Below, piece after piece: positions 44,501-52,466 of a stretch of 64,000 nt of DNA. Position 1 is the stretch's first letter, and each line of letters opens with the position of its first letter. The DNA comes from Desmodesmus armatus (lineage: Eukaryota; Chlorophyta; Chlorophyceae; Sphaeropleales; Scenedesmaceae). Where the stretch lies: the NCBI GenBank assembly GCA_007449985.2, contig VIIQ02000782.1, forward strand, positions 1-64,000, read 5' to 3'. The notes below the pieces were generated by a model. It was not told the DNA's origin and did no database searches. It saw only the letters and a list, made by a program, of their open reading frames with translations. Both the position numbers and the translations under genes were made by a program.

Positions 44501-44805
44501 GCTCCATTTCAAGCTGCAGGCATTTGAGCTGCAGGCCACTGAAGCATCGTGCTGAGCACCGTGCTACTGCTGCTGTGTGACAGCAGTGCACGCAGTTGCG
44601 GCCGGCAACTGAAGACAAAAGCCATGCAGTTGGCCCCTCTGCTATAGATGCCTGAGACTCACAGTGATGCATGCAAGATCCCTGGCAAGGGTTAACAGAG
44701 TTCAGGGCTCACCAAGGCTTGGTTTGCTCCAGGCTTCTGATACTCTGACAGCAGGTTGCATATCTGCAGGTAAGCTGCCTCCTGCGGCTGCCAAACTAGA
44801 GCCAT
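20586..44805 (-). CDS. TNPO1: Transportin (karyopherin beta-2) nuclear import receptor, 22 exons
   Basis: Exons in transcript order: 44805-44713, 44326-44234, 42841-42755, 42401-42279, 41969-41874, 41741-41629, 41034-40956, 40283-40140, 39094-38969, 30903-30826, 28824-28600, 28452-28346, 27996-27877, 27646-27497, 26825-26637, 26043-25906, 25444-25375, 24639-24489, 23555-23426, 22696-22550, 21622-21469, 20749-20586. All have GT-AG borders and join in phase to about 925 residues; animal and plant transportins are about 890-900. Diagnostic stretches are [24 protein letters not shown], the acidic loop before [41 protein letters not shown] and [11 protein letters not shown]. By family it is a HEAT-repeat receptor that binds PY-NLS cargo, crosses the nuclear pore and releases cargo on RanGTP. 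Exon 12 is one base short near 28405 (GAGGG before TGCC), so the strict frame is broken there. Exon 20's start has several competing near-identical acceptors. Confidence 0.93.
20850..20890 (-). repeat. Echo of transportin exon 22 start
   Basis: CGCAG followed by GTGCTGTCACGAGCTGGCGG and TACAT, the acceptor and first codons of exon 22 (20749), is repeated here about 140 bases upstream in the intron. The copy breaks down after about 30 bases. Confidence 0.85.
21056..21535 (-). repeat. Tandem array of exon 21 end plus donor, about 135-bp unit
   Basis: Units beginning with the TGACTCACCTACTACTGCTG string start at about 21056, 21191, 21327 and 21461, about 135 bases apart. Each holds the last 60 bases or so of exon 21, its GTGAGT donor, the intron bases CATGTGGCCCTGCC and a poly-G/C tract. 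The unit at 21461 is joined to the full exon 21; the others are copies lying in the intron. All four donors look usable. Confidence 0.95.
21690..21900 (-). repeat. Two echoes of transportin exon 21 start
   Basis: The first 45 bases or so of exon 21 with its CCCAG acceptor (coding [16 protein letters not shown] at 21622) recur at about 21690-21742 and 21840-21892. The nearer copy is almost perfect, the farther one more diverged. Confidence 0.9.
22006..22155. repeat. Long palindrome, arms of about 75 bp, almost no spacer
   Basis: The left arm (22006-22080) is nearly the reverse complement of 22081-22155. GTGAATGGGGACAGG on the left matches CCTGTCCCCATTCAC on the right, and TTGCCAGCTTGCCCCCCTGC matches GCAGGGGGGCAAGCTGGCAA. 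It lies in the intron between transportin exons 20 and 21. It would form a hairpin in RNA and could form a cruciform in DNA. Confidence 0.9.
22170..22470 (-). repeat. Two echoes of transportin exon 20 end
   Basis: The end of exon 20 (coding ENGAITLGR...APDQ, donor at 22549) is repeated with its splice donor at about 22396-22466 and 22174-22236. Each copy keeps GGAGAACGGAGCCATCACAC or a close variant. Confidence 0.9.
22697..22985 (-). repeat. Several echoes of transportin exon 20 start
   Basis: CACACAG followed by GCYCCTYCTGC, the acceptor edge of exon 20, recurs at about 22770, 22801, 22874 and 22970. The copies are separated by GT/CA tracts and poly-G runs, which leaves several competing acceptors. 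Confidence 0.8.
23140..23345 (-). repeat. Two echoes of transportin exon 19 end
   Basis: The coding end WSMGELIIR plus the GTGAG donor (real exon ends at 23426) is repeated at about 23300-23330 and 23146-23180. Confidence 0.9.
23720..24400 (-). repeat. Three to four echoes of transportin exon 18 end
   Basis: The end of exon 18 ([12 protein letters not shown], donor at 24488) recurs at about 24345-24400, 24197-24243 and 23923-23972, with a weaker one near 23722-23758. The first three keep the GCATGCC core and a splice donor. Confidence 0.9.
24845..24905 (-). repeat. Echo of transportin exon 18 start
   Basis: The acceptor and first 50 bases or so of exon 18 ([15 protein letters not shown] at 24639) are repeated about 260 bases upstream with a few substitutions. 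Confidence 0.9.
25090..25245 (-). repeat. Two echoes of transportin exon 17 end
   Basis: The coding end [11 protein letters not shown] plus the GTAGG donor (real end 25375) recurs at about 25208-25245 and 25091-25130. Confidence 0.9.
26275..26325 (-). repeat. Echo of transportin exon 16 start
   Basis: The acceptor and the codons for [14 protein letters not shown] (real start 26043) are copied here almost exactly, about 280 bases upstream, next to a poly-G and GT-repeat tract. Confidence 0.92.
26890..26950 (-). repeat. Echo of transportin exon 15 start
   Basis: CTGCAG plus the codons for HVVDALSSA (real start 26825) recur about 120 bases upstream. Confidence 0.9.
27140..27430 (-). repeat. 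Two to three echoes of transportin exon 14 end
   Basis: The end of exon 14 ([20 protein letters not shown], donor at 27496) is repeated at about 27273-27355 over about 80 bases. More diverged copies are at about 27142-27195 and 27368-27425. Confidence 0.88.
28346..28452 (-). other. TNPO1: Transportin exon 12 with a one-base deficit
   Basis: The exon is 107 bases between a clean AG acceptor and GT donor, but both neighbours are phase 0, so 108 are needed. The first half reads [15 protein letters not shown] and the second half, one frame over, reads [21 protein letters not shown]. Both halves match the family. The missing base falls in the GGG run near 28405. Either the allele is broken or one G was lost in sequencing or assembly. 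Confidence 0.85.
28887..29969 (-). mobile_element. DIRS-like reverse transcriptase fragment in a transportin intron
   Basis: This 360-residue ORF holds an RT core: [64 protein letters not shown], then the catalytic [12 protein letters not shown] and [23 protein letters not shown]. This block style is that of DIRS/Ngaro-type elements, which use a tyrosine recombinase. No recombinase is seen here, so the copy is a fragment. It lies between transportin exons 11 and 10, on the same strand as the gene. Confidence 0.75.
29994..30335 (-). CDS. Possible gag-like remnant upstream of the DIRS-like RT
   Basis: This 113-residue ORF ([18 protein letters not shown]..., [21 protein letters not shown]) is directly upstream of the RT on the same strand and inside the same intron. 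It has non-repetitive composition but no recognised domain. Assignment to the element is by position only. Confidence 0.3.
   Translation of the reverse strand: MARSAVAMLRAQGEPSHLTWQLGQLINQHVSLQSPAGDIQQQPEYLGMVWQMITPAAEWVVLPLFGWEKLPADPKELLEGADSNLLLTTCLVTANALYSGDEGSSSSAGAGRP
31350..31446 (-). repeat. tRNA-derived sequence, SINE-like head
   Basis: Read on the minus strand it starts GGGAGGG, has a box-A-like TGGTCTAGGGG and a box-B-like GGTTCAAATCC at tRNA-like spacing plus about 25 bases. The T arm has a mismatch or bulge, and the 3' acceptor strand does not pair with GGGAGGG. It is therefore not a working tRNA as read. It sits in the largest transportin intron just before the LINE fragment. 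Confidence 0.55.
31650..33386 (+). mobile_element. 5'-truncated LINE (L1-like) C-terminal ORF
   Basis: This 578-residue ORF lacks the RT core but matches the region after it in L1-type LINEs. It contains [15 protein letters not shown], then [25 protein letters not shown] and a zinc-binding [19 protein letters not shown] block. The 5' truncation is typical of LINE insertion. It is antisense to transportin and lies between exons 10 and 9. The ORF has no stop, so the insertion may be recent. Confidence 0.75.
34128..34904 (+). CDS. Retroelement gag-like/aspartyl protease ORF
   Basis: This ORF has 258 residues from an ATG at 34128. The first 65 are Ser/Pro/Gly-rich and probably disordered. Residues 80-195 look like a retroviral-type aspartyl protease: [15 protein letters not shown] at the active site and [23 protein letters not shown] at the second conserved block. 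The usual Asp-Thr/Ser-Gly is Asp-Ile-Gly here, which is unusual. No capsid or zinc-knuckle domain is seen. The next ORF starts 52 bases downstream in another frame, so pol must be reached by reinitiation, frameshift or a separate transcript. Confidence 0.7.
   Translation: MASPVQHPGSPAGLASGALPYSSLAAAVRSNGSSSSSGSAPAAGPSRISSSSSPRASGPPPPATPYKDAVQSEVVTVPFTTPITVTGGVQGRHFGTVLDIGCTYSIMNKPWLRKNNHVFFYPGSPVELLAFEPPAPSLGVMLGDTRSQATHLLRNVPLELGGGIYRVNFLVMPHSMFDVALGLEFMDAYAARVSTKAYGLPGTGPQLYIPTPRSFCCRSLQQSWPAGQAFYHNKVPGHFTISKQRYNAVQVAPSSLSA
34957..38162 (+). CDS. Ty3/gypsy pol: RT, RNase H, PHD finger, integrase
   Basis: If one base is supplied in the G run at 36613-36616, this is a single frame of about 1068 residues; as written it is two overlapping ORFs. 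RT shows [21 protein letters not shown] and the catalytic [11 protein letters not shown]. RNase H has [25 protein letters not shown] and [10 protein letters not shown]. Next comes a C4HC3 PHD finger split by the frameshift (CDVC, CSGC, LHLRC, CPGC, about 36590-36715). The integrase follows with an HHCC domain (HDALGHAG...CDACQ) and all three catalytic residues ([23 protein letters not shown]), then a GPF-type C-terminal barrel. The integrase looks catalytically complete. Confidence 0.9.
39205..39600 (-). repeat. Three echoes of transportin exon 9 start
   Basis: The start of exon 9 ([17 protein letters not shown] at 39094) is repeated at about 39205-39265, 39345-39390 and 39545-39595. The copies become shorter and more diverged with distance from the exon. 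Confidence 0.9.
39700..40025 (-). repeat. Two echoes of transportin exon 8 end
   Basis: The end of exon 8 ([14 protein letters not shown], donor at 40139) is repeated with its GTACGC donor at about 39967-40010, and in a more damaged form at about 39703-39755. Confidence 0.92.
41265..41600 (-). repeat. Exon 6 end echoes and an ACTGAACTGT minisatellite
   Basis: The CACCTGC..TGTGTCTGCTGCGGG edge of exon 6 (real end 41629) recurs at about 41453-41480 and in weaker form near 41270-41295. Between 41505 and 41590 is a minisatellite of [14 protein letters not shown] units, and 41330-41440 is rich in TGTACTGCC units. Confidence 0.8.
42185..42250 (-). repeat. Two echoes of transportin exon 4 end
   Basis: The edge TGGCAG plus GTA donor of exon 4 (real end 42279) recurs at about 42223-42240 and 42188-42205, with shared ACAGACAGA intron sequence between the copies. 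Confidence 0.7.
42940..42970 (-). repeat. Echo of transportin exon 3 start
   Basis: CCTGCAGGTCTGTCAGAGC here copies the acceptor and first codons of exon 3 (CCTGCAGGTCCGTCAGAGTG, exon start 42841) about 120 bases upstream. Confidence 0.8.
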
Positions 44806-45558
44806 TACGGTTTTGCAATGCAAACTTATTTAGCACATGGATTACTGGCTGCGTGGCAGAGCCCTCATGACTGCTGTGTGCAGATCAGTGTGCTTTCTGC
44901 AGTCGGAAGAGACAGCGAAGGGGTAATTACCTCGTATTACGTGCTAAAGCATTGGATGCAATGAGGTTGAGCTACTGCCTTGACTCACCCGGCAGTTACT
45001 TAGTCAGTCACACCGCTGCTCAGATCAGCCATCGCCAGTCGCACTTCGGGTGCTTTGCTTTGTCGCCACAGGCTTGGAGCTCCGTAATCGACATGTTTGC
45101 TATATTCATTCAACACTCAGCCCCGCCTTCGGCTTTCTTCCTCTTCCAATGCAGTGGTCAGCACTGCTGCAGTGAGCAGACCCTCCCTCACTGACTGGCT
45201 CAGCACTTCGTCACCTGCACCTTACGAGACCTCAACCAAATGCCAGCTGGAGAACTATATGTTACCAAAAAACGTGGCATGTGCTATGCCTTACAAGGCG
45301 CTGCAGCAAGACCACAGCATGACAGAGCTGTCATACACCAGCACAAAACAATCAGCACTACAATCTGCCGTCAGTGAACTCTCTACAGCGGGGAATAACC
45401 ACCCACCCTGCGCTGGTGGTTTCAGCACCACACTGTGCTTCGCCAAAACCAAATTCTCTGGCGCAGCATACCACAGCACACCACTTGCTCACCCCGTGCT
45501 GGGTGTTGCATCAACATCCACCTGACCAATGCTGCGATTGCAGCAGGGCGCCCAGCAC
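44806..45558. other. Intergenic: transportin promoter side and uL4m 3' flank
   Basis: No gene was identified. Both genes read on the minus strand, so this holds the transportin promoter and the uL4m terminator region. From about 45143 to 45330 the sequence is a copy of 46110-46300, part of the duplication of the uL4m 3' end. Confidence 0.6.
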
Positions 45559-48168
45559 TCACGCAGTGCCCTTTTGCTGCTGTTGCTGCGGGACAGCCGC
45601 TGGCCTCAAGTTCTGCTTTATCAGGGCCTCCCGTGCTGCTGCTGCCCTGCGCTGCTCCAGCTTCTGCCTGAATGCAAGCCCTGCTGCCCCCAGCCTGTTG
45701 ATCGGCCGCTGCAGCCGCTCGACCAAGGCGTCGAGGCCGGGTTTAGTCAGGATGACGTAATCGCGGCGCATGAGGCTCAAAACGTTGGCGCCCAGGGCCG
45801 GGACGACCTCGACATCTGGGAAAGCACGCATGGGGTGGGGCGGAGGGTGGGGAACGATACACAAGGCGAGGTGAGGTGTGTGGTGGTGGAGGGGGGGGGG
45901 GAGTTGAGCTGTGGGAGAAAGTGTTTCTGTTGCGCTCAAGAACCAGTGTAGGAAAGAAAATATAGCTTGTTGGGCATCTGCACCAGCTTGACCACGGCAT
46001 GGCGGAGAGTGATGCCCTTTGCGCTGAAGGGGCTGTGTGAGTGCCCACGGGGGCAGGGGTAGGCAGCAATGTACAATAGGAGAGGGCCATTGCATCGAAA
46101 TCGGCTTTCTTCTCAATATAGTGGTCAGCACTGCTGCAGTGAGCAGACCCTCCCTCACTGACTGGCTCAGCACTTCGTGGCCTGCACTTTACGAGACCTT
46201 AACCAAATGCAAGCTGGAGGGACATGTTACCAGACAACGTGGCATGTGCTATGCCTTACAGGGCGTTGCAGAAGACCACAGCATGACAGAGCCGCATACA
46301 CCAGCACAAAACAATCACCGCTACAATATGCCGCCAGTAAACTTCCTACAGAGGGGAAAAACCACCCACCCTGCGCTGGTGGATTCCGCACCACACTGTG
46401 CTGCACTACATCCAACTTCCCTAATATGGTGCAGCATCATCACAGCACAGCAAAGCACGTGCTCACCCCATGCTGGTGTTGCATAAACAGCCACCTGACC
46501 CATCAACCCCAAAACTACTCCTACTGCCTCAAAGGGCGTGGCTGCTGGCACAGCAGCTAGCACAGCAGCTAGCACAGCAGCTAGCACAGCAGCTAGCACA
46601 GCAGCTAGCACAGCAGCTAGCACAGCAGCTAGCACAGCAGCTAGCACAGCAGCTAGCACAGCAGCTAGCACAACAACAGCTAGCACAGCAGCTAGCACAG
46701 CAGCTAGCACAGCAGCTAGCACAGCAGCTAGCACAACAGCTAGCACAGCAGCTAGCACAGCACCACCAGCAACCAGCAGCCGTGGCGCACGCTGTGTGGA
46801 GAATGGAACACCGCAATGCTCCTGCAGTGTCCACAACCCTCCTCTCTCGCATGCGAGGCTTTGAGTTGCCGCCACCGGCTTGAATCCGCATACGCTGTGG
46901 CCTTGTGCCGCTGCTGCTCCTGCACAAAATTGCCCATAACATACCACATCAGCGACTATATTCACCGCCGCCGCCGCTGCTGCTGCTGCTGCTGCGACTG
47001 CTGCATGGCAATCTAGGCCAGCGATCACGCAGTGGCTTCATGCTGCTGTTGTGCGGGACAGCAGCTGGCCTGAGGTTCTGTTGACTGAGGACCTCCCGTG
47101 CTGCTGCTGCTGCTGCCACTGCAGCAGAGCAACAGCGAATCACGCAGTGCCATTATGCCGCTGTTGCTGAGGGACAGCAGCTGGCCTCAGGTTCTGCTGA
47201 ATCAGGGACTCGCGTGCTGCTGCTGCCCTGCGCTGCTCCAGCTTCTGCCTGAATGCAAGCCCTGCTGCCCCCAGCCTGTTGATCGGCCGCTGCAGCCGCT
47301 CGACCAGGGCGTCGAGGCCGGGTTTAGTCAGGATGACGTAATCGCGGCGCATGAGGCTCAACACGTTGGCACCCAAGCCGGGACGACCTCAACATCTGTG
47401 TGTGTGGGAGGGGGGGGGGGCAGTATTTAGGGAGAGGGTGGCAGGAAATGATGCTATCTGCACTGGTGCTGTATGATTGCACAGAGGGCGAGCATAGTCA
47501 GCGGTGTGTAACGGAGGAGGGCCGTCCGTTGGCTCCATGATTGGGACAGTACAAAATCTGGGGTGGCCTCAGGATGGATGATGGGGTGGGGTGCAGTGTG
47601 GTGGAGCGGAAGGGGGGAGGTCTTGAGCATCAGCACAGCTGCAGCATCCACCTGGCAAGTTCCTGACAGCCCTGCTCATAGGCTCCCACCTTGACGCCGC
47701 GTCTGCCCAGCCCTGAACCCCAGCCAACACAGCAGCTGCGACTGCCAACACAGTCTTACCTGTACTGTTTGCCCACCCACCTAGCAGGTTCTCATCACCA
47801 AATAAGACAATGCAGCAGGGCAGGGCCTCAGGTGCCCGGGGGCGGGAGGGGGTCTCAGAGTATCAGCGGGGAGAGGGGAGGTGGAGAGGGGGGGGGGGGG
47901 GGGAGGTCTTGAGGATCAGCACAGCTGCAGCACCCACCTGGCAAGTTCCGCACAGCCCTCCTCATAGGCTCCCCTCCATCCCGGCCGGCCTTAGCCGAGT
48001 CAATGATGACAGCACTCAGCCGGTGGGCCTGCAGCAGCAGCCGCCGCTGCTGCTGCCGCCGCTGCTGCTGCTGCGGCTCGTCCATTTCATCATCGGACTC
48101 CTCCTCCTGCAGCTGCTGTCCTGCTGCATTGTCCCCTGACTGCTGGCCAGGTGCGGTTAGCAAAGACG

Positions 48169-48200
<32 letters not shown>

Positions 48201-51200
48201 AGCTGCTGCATGACTAATCCACTGAGTCCTGCGTCTGCTGCTGCGCCGGGCAACTGCCCTGCTGCTGCTGCAGCAGCCGTGGCCTGCATGAAATTGAAAG
48301 AAGCAGGGGTGAGATGGGGAATAATGAGTGCATTCTAGAAGCACCCCCAAACTGAAGGTCGAGACGTGGGGCAAAAACTTCACGGCGCATGATGGGCCTG
48401 CCAGCTGTTAGCTACCGAAGATGCCATTGAATTCAACAGCAGCAGCAGCCTGCTGCTTGGTCGGACCAACAACAACAGCAATGACGCAACCAGGCTGAAC
48501 CAGCCTGACAACATAAGTGACCCTACAGCTATACCCCCCTGTGTGTCGAGCAGGCCCTGCAGCTTCGCTGCCATGACTTTGTTGGTTTGCTGAAATAACC
48601 TTCTGTTTCAACTTGTTACATACACAGGGCCCCATGGTGGGGGGAAGGGAGGAGAATGTGACTGAAAACAACGGATTAAGGGAGCAGCGATTCCTACCTG
48701 TGTGTTGAGCAGGCCCTGTAGCTTCACTGCCATGACCTTGGTCTTGACCTTGAAGGGGTTGAGGGTGTCTGCTGGGGGGGACAGGCTGTCCACAAGGATC
48801 AACCGGCCTTCATTGGCCTTGGCTGACAGGGCACACTTGAGGCCTAGGCGGCGAACCTATGGACATGGGGGGGGGGGGGGCAACAAGGGGGGTGATCAGG
48901 TCATTGCAAGCTCACAAGCAAGCTTGGTTGAGTCGATATGACGGTTGGTTTTGTTCAGTCAATAAAACCGGTTTCAGGCTGCCCGCCAGGATCGATCCGT
49001 CATCATTGGCCTTGGCTGACGAGGCACACTTCAGGCCTAGGCGGCGAACCTGTTTGGGGGGGAGGGCAGGGCAGTGCAAGCTGGGTTGAGTTGATTGGAT
49101 GAGTTTCAGGCCATCCACCGGGATCGATCAGCCTTCGGTGGCTTGCTGACATAACGTCTGATCAACTTGCTAGATACGCAGGGTGGGGTGGTGGTGGTGG
49201 GGGTTGGGGGGTGGGTGGGGGGGGGGCGGGGGGGGGGGGGGGGGGGGGAGAAGGTGAGGTGGGCAGGGTGGGGGTGGGGGGGGGGGCAGGGGACAAAGCG
49301 AGGGGCGAAGGGGATGGGCGGAGAGGCAAATATAAGCGAGAACAACGAAAGAAGCGAGGAGGGGGGTTGCAATGTGGTCCCAGTACTAGTGGCTGGCTGC
49401 AGTGGGTTGCTACAGCCGACCGTGGGTAGGGACTCGGGTGTCAGCCGCACCCACACAGCCAGAGCCGCACGAATTGACGGCACCACAGGGGTTACCGGCA
49501 GCAACCGCCACTACGTACGACCCCAACCATGCAGGTGAATTGATCTGGGCCGCGGAAGTAAGGAGCAGCACCATGGGCAGGCACACCCCAAGGCATGTAG
49601 CGGCCCATGCTTGTTTCTTCTTCTAATGTTGCACACAGTTACCTGAGAGGAAAGCAAGCAAGCTGCCCCCTTTGCTTCACAACCTCGTCATCTTCATAGC
49701 CATCGCTCACCCTGCCCCCCCCCCCCAGCCAAGAGTCAGTGGCACCCGCACAGCCGGAGCAGCACACGTGACTTGGTCCGGGTCGCGGAAGTAAGGGGCA
49801 GCACCATCGGCCGGCACACCCCAAGGCATATAGCGGCCCATGCTTGTTTCTTTGTCTGGTGCGGCACACGCATACCTGACACAAACGCTGTTCACACTGG
49901 GGTTTTCGACTGCGTGATAGGGTTTGGTGAGGGAGGGGTTGGCGGGGGTGAGGGGTGTGGGTTAGTCAGGCAGGCAGCCTGCCCCCCCCCCCGTAGGTGA
50001 GAGCGGAGAAGGGGGGCAGGCGAGGATCGTTCTACCATTGTATGGTATGTGCAGTGTGGCCCTGTACCTTTTTGTTGAGCTGGAAGGCGTAGGAGCGGGG
50101 CTTGGGGCCGTGCACAATGCCGCCACCCCGCCACTGAGGTGCGCGGATCGAACCCTGCCGAGCACGTCCACTGCCCTTCTGCTGCCACGGCTTCTTGCCA
50201 CCCCCCGACACCTACAGACCAAAAAGAATGGGCAAGATTGGAGAGGTGGGGGGACAAGATGCTTTCATTTACAGTTACAGTCAAACAGTACTTGGTACGG
50301 CAACGCCGTGCGACCTGCAGCGAGCCAGGGGCTCTTTAGGGAACAGCCCCACATGCCCAAACGGCTGCTTGCAGAGAGGAGGTGGCAAGGGGCTCAAAGC
50401 CAAGAGGAGGACGACAGAGATAGCATCAGCGTGCATGTGTGTTGTCACAATCAGGGCCATGCTTAGCGCACACCTCAGATATTCTCAAACGTATTTCACT
50501 ACACTCACGGGCTGCCTCATGTGTGTTGTGTGATCATCATAAGTGTGATGCGACGATACATTTGATTGTTTGACATGACAACATGTGTGAAGTTGCAATA
50601 GCGCAAAACCAACGCCAGTTGTGAACGGTGCGCACAACCTCACATCATCATCTCACCACCTCCAAACTTGGACTGATGTTCGGAATGCTTTGGTAGCAGT
50701 AGTATCTTTGGCGAGGATATGAGTTAGACACAGGGACTGCACCCAACCGATGCATCAACCATCTAAAGTCGTGACATTCCGAAGATGGATATAAGTGTGC
50801 TTACCTCATGTCGCTCCTTGGTCTTGTGGGTGCCCTGGCGAGCCTTGGCGCGCTGCCACCGCACTACCTGCAACAATATGGCAACAGCCACAACAGACAG
50901 ATGTTGAAGACTGCTTCGCAAGCGAACGGCAACACAGTGGCGTGTTTGCGTAGTGTGCAAAGTGTGGGCAGGACGCAGTACAGAGCAGCACAGCGCACAG
51001 CCTGGTGCAACACATTCAGCCACCTTGCTATGAAGATTCAACTGCAAGTATGGCTCGTTCAAGGTTGCTCGCTGTGCACATACATTCACAAGCTCACACA
51101 AAACGTATGCTGCGTTCGCAGTCACAATCTGAATTGAAGTTGGCATCTGCTCATGCATCATCCCCGTAGCAAGAGATGACGAAGCGCTTCCAAACCCAAG

Positions 51201-52050
51201 TGCTGAATGTAAATCATCTCTCCCTTGCTGCTACTGTCAACATGACCCATAACCACCTGTGTAAACCAACTGGCTACGTAGCCAGTTGATATACACATGT
51301 TGTTGGGGGTTGTGTTGACACCCGCAGCAAATGGAGAAAGGATCTGTGTCAAGCACTGGAGTATGGCACTGCCAGTATACTGTTTATATATATAATTTAT
51401 GTATAATAAATTATTAATAATTGAAAATATACTGCAGCCTCAGCTGCAGTATATCTGCTGCTGCTGCACAATCTTCAAAGCACTTGCGGAGCAGCCAAGC
51501 AAGGAAGCCAACAACATCCAACGGTTTCCTGATACAATAAAACACTCTCGGTTTTCTCAAAACGCACCTGGTGCATGATGTCTATGCGGACAGGCACGTT
51601 GAAAATATCTCCAGGAAGTTCCACAGCTGCCTTCGGCCGACCCTCAAGATCGCGCATCTGCCAACTCCTGCTGCTGTACACCGGCGGCAGCCTGTAGGGA
51701 TATTTGACCGTGTTGGCGTTGCCCAGACGCAGCTTGCTGCCTGTACTCGACTGCAGTATGCATGGCAGCTGCTGCTGTGAGATGTTCAGCTGTAGGAGTG
51801 CCGAATCTGCTGCTGCTGCGCATGTGCTGATCCCTGCTGCAGGCTGTTGTATGTGCTGCGGTAGATGTGGCGCGAAATGAAGCTGCGAGCATAGCTGCGG
51901 ATGTTGCTGCTGCTGTTTCCAGAGAGCTGCAGCTGTCCAGAGCCCACAGGTCTGTGCCGCTGTAGCAGCAGCAGGCAGCAGGCCGCTACTGCTGGATGCA
52001 GCAGCAAGCTGCGCTGCCTGCTGCAGCCGCAGCAGCAGCAATTGAGTCAT
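45559..52050 (-). CDS. MRPL4: Mitochondrial large-subunit ribosomal protein uL4m, six exons
   Basis: Exons in transcript order: 52050-51568, 50867-50805, 50211-50068, 48856-48698, 48283-47938, 45815-45559. All have GT-AG borders and join in phase without a frameshift to 483 residues. Core uL4 blocks are [88 protein letters not shown] and [19 protein letters not shown], read across splices. The Gln/Ala-rich first 90 residues fit an organelle transit peptide. The [10 protein letters not shown] end resembles the mitochondrial rather than the plastid form, so plastid uL4c is the alternative. Exon 5 adds a poly-Gln/acidic insertion of about 70 residues not usual in the family. By family it binds the large-subunit rRNA and lines the exit tunnel. 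Confidence 0.88.
46110..47400 (-). pseudogene. MRPL4: Duplicate of the uL4m terminal exon and flank, frameshifted
   Basis: 47140-47395 is a near copy of the last exon 45559-45815, including its acceptor (CACACAG before ATGTTGAGG). It is one base short at VEVVPA, after which it runs into a stop. The adjacent 46110-46300 copies 45143-45330, so the whole 3' end was duplicated in tandem. The distal, intact exon at 45559-45815 is taken as the real one. Confidence 0.85.
46548..46762 (+). repeat. 12-bp minisatellite GCACAGCAGCTA, about 18 units
   Basis: About 215 bases of almost perfect 12-mers with two CAACAG variants lie between the two copies of the uL4m terminal exon. All frames are open, so the apparent Thr/Ala/Ser or Ala/Val/Leu repeat ORFs are artefacts. 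Confidence 0.95.
47645..47700 (-). repeat. Echo of uL4m exon 5 end
   Basis: The end of exon 5 ([11 protein letters not shown], donor at 47937) is repeated here with the CCAG-GTGG junction and following intron bases. Confidence 0.88.
48530..48575 (-). repeat. Echo of uL4m exon 4 end
   Basis: The codons for [14 protein letters not shown] (real end 48698) are copied here as a slightly diverged stretch ending in CACACAG before a G run. Confidence 0.85.
48985..49055 (-). repeat. Echo of uL4m exon 4 start
   Basis: The acceptor and codons for [15 protein letters not shown] (real start 48856) are copied about 195 bases upstream with a few changes. A faint third copy is near 49095-49145. Confidence 0.88.
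49440..49880 (-). repeat. Tandem duplication with a conserved open peptide in a uL4m intron
   Basis: About 49440-49640 and 49735-49880 are related. On the minus strand both read [14 protein letters not shown], then GAAPYFR and PDQ in the same frame, with changes mostly between similar or single residues. uL4 has no residues at this position (exons 3 and 4 are contiguous in the family), so this is not part of uL4m. It may be a captured fragment of another gene. Confidence 0.6.
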
Positions 52051-52466
52051 ATGATGTTATCAGGTACACCTTGAGCACTCGGGATGTCCGTTCGCACTAT
52101 ACTGAGATACCGATCTGGATTGACTGTTGTGGATGGTTTTGGCTGGTTACGTATGCATTCTGCAAAAGCTGTGATTCTGAGCAGAACAAGCTCCAGCTGT
52201 TTTTTAGCGCTGAGGGTGCTGCAACCGAATGGGCTGCGTTATGTGATCTGTCAATGACAAACTGGCCAACAGGAGCCTTTTACCTTGGCTGAAAGAAGTG
52301 TCGGAATTTATCAAAGATCACCTATGTTATATCCGCAATCAAGGGTGAACGTTTGTCTCACCGCACTCCTGCTCAGTGCTGCTACTGCTGCTGCCACCCA
52401 GCCAAACAGCAGCACACACAGTCCTTGTCGGTTTGAGAGATAAGTATCGCAGCAACACTCTCCGAC
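52051..52466. promoter_or_regulatory. Divergent promoter region between uL4m and RRP8
   Basis: 416 bases separate the two start codons, which point away from each other. The region must hold both core promoters and 5' leaders. No TATA box or named element is convincing. A shared regulatory region for a mitochondrial ribosomal protein and an rRNA methyltransferase is plausible but is inferred from position only. Confidence 0.6.

Noticed and set aside
44454..44672. A possible extra transportin exon (ending [15 protein letters not shown]) between exons 1 and 2
   Set aside because: Joining exon 1 directly to 44326-44234 gives the family's length and sequence across VPDFNNYL in phase 0; the extra segment would disrupt it.
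46321..47028. Apparent Ala/Val/Leu repeat protein and Thr/Ala/Ser repeat protein
   Set aside because: Both are frames of the 12-bp minisatellite in the duplicated uL4m 3' end.
47140..47395. The proximal uL4m terminal exon as the functional one
   Set aside because: It is one base short at VEVVPA and stops early, whereas 45559-45815 is intact and in phase.
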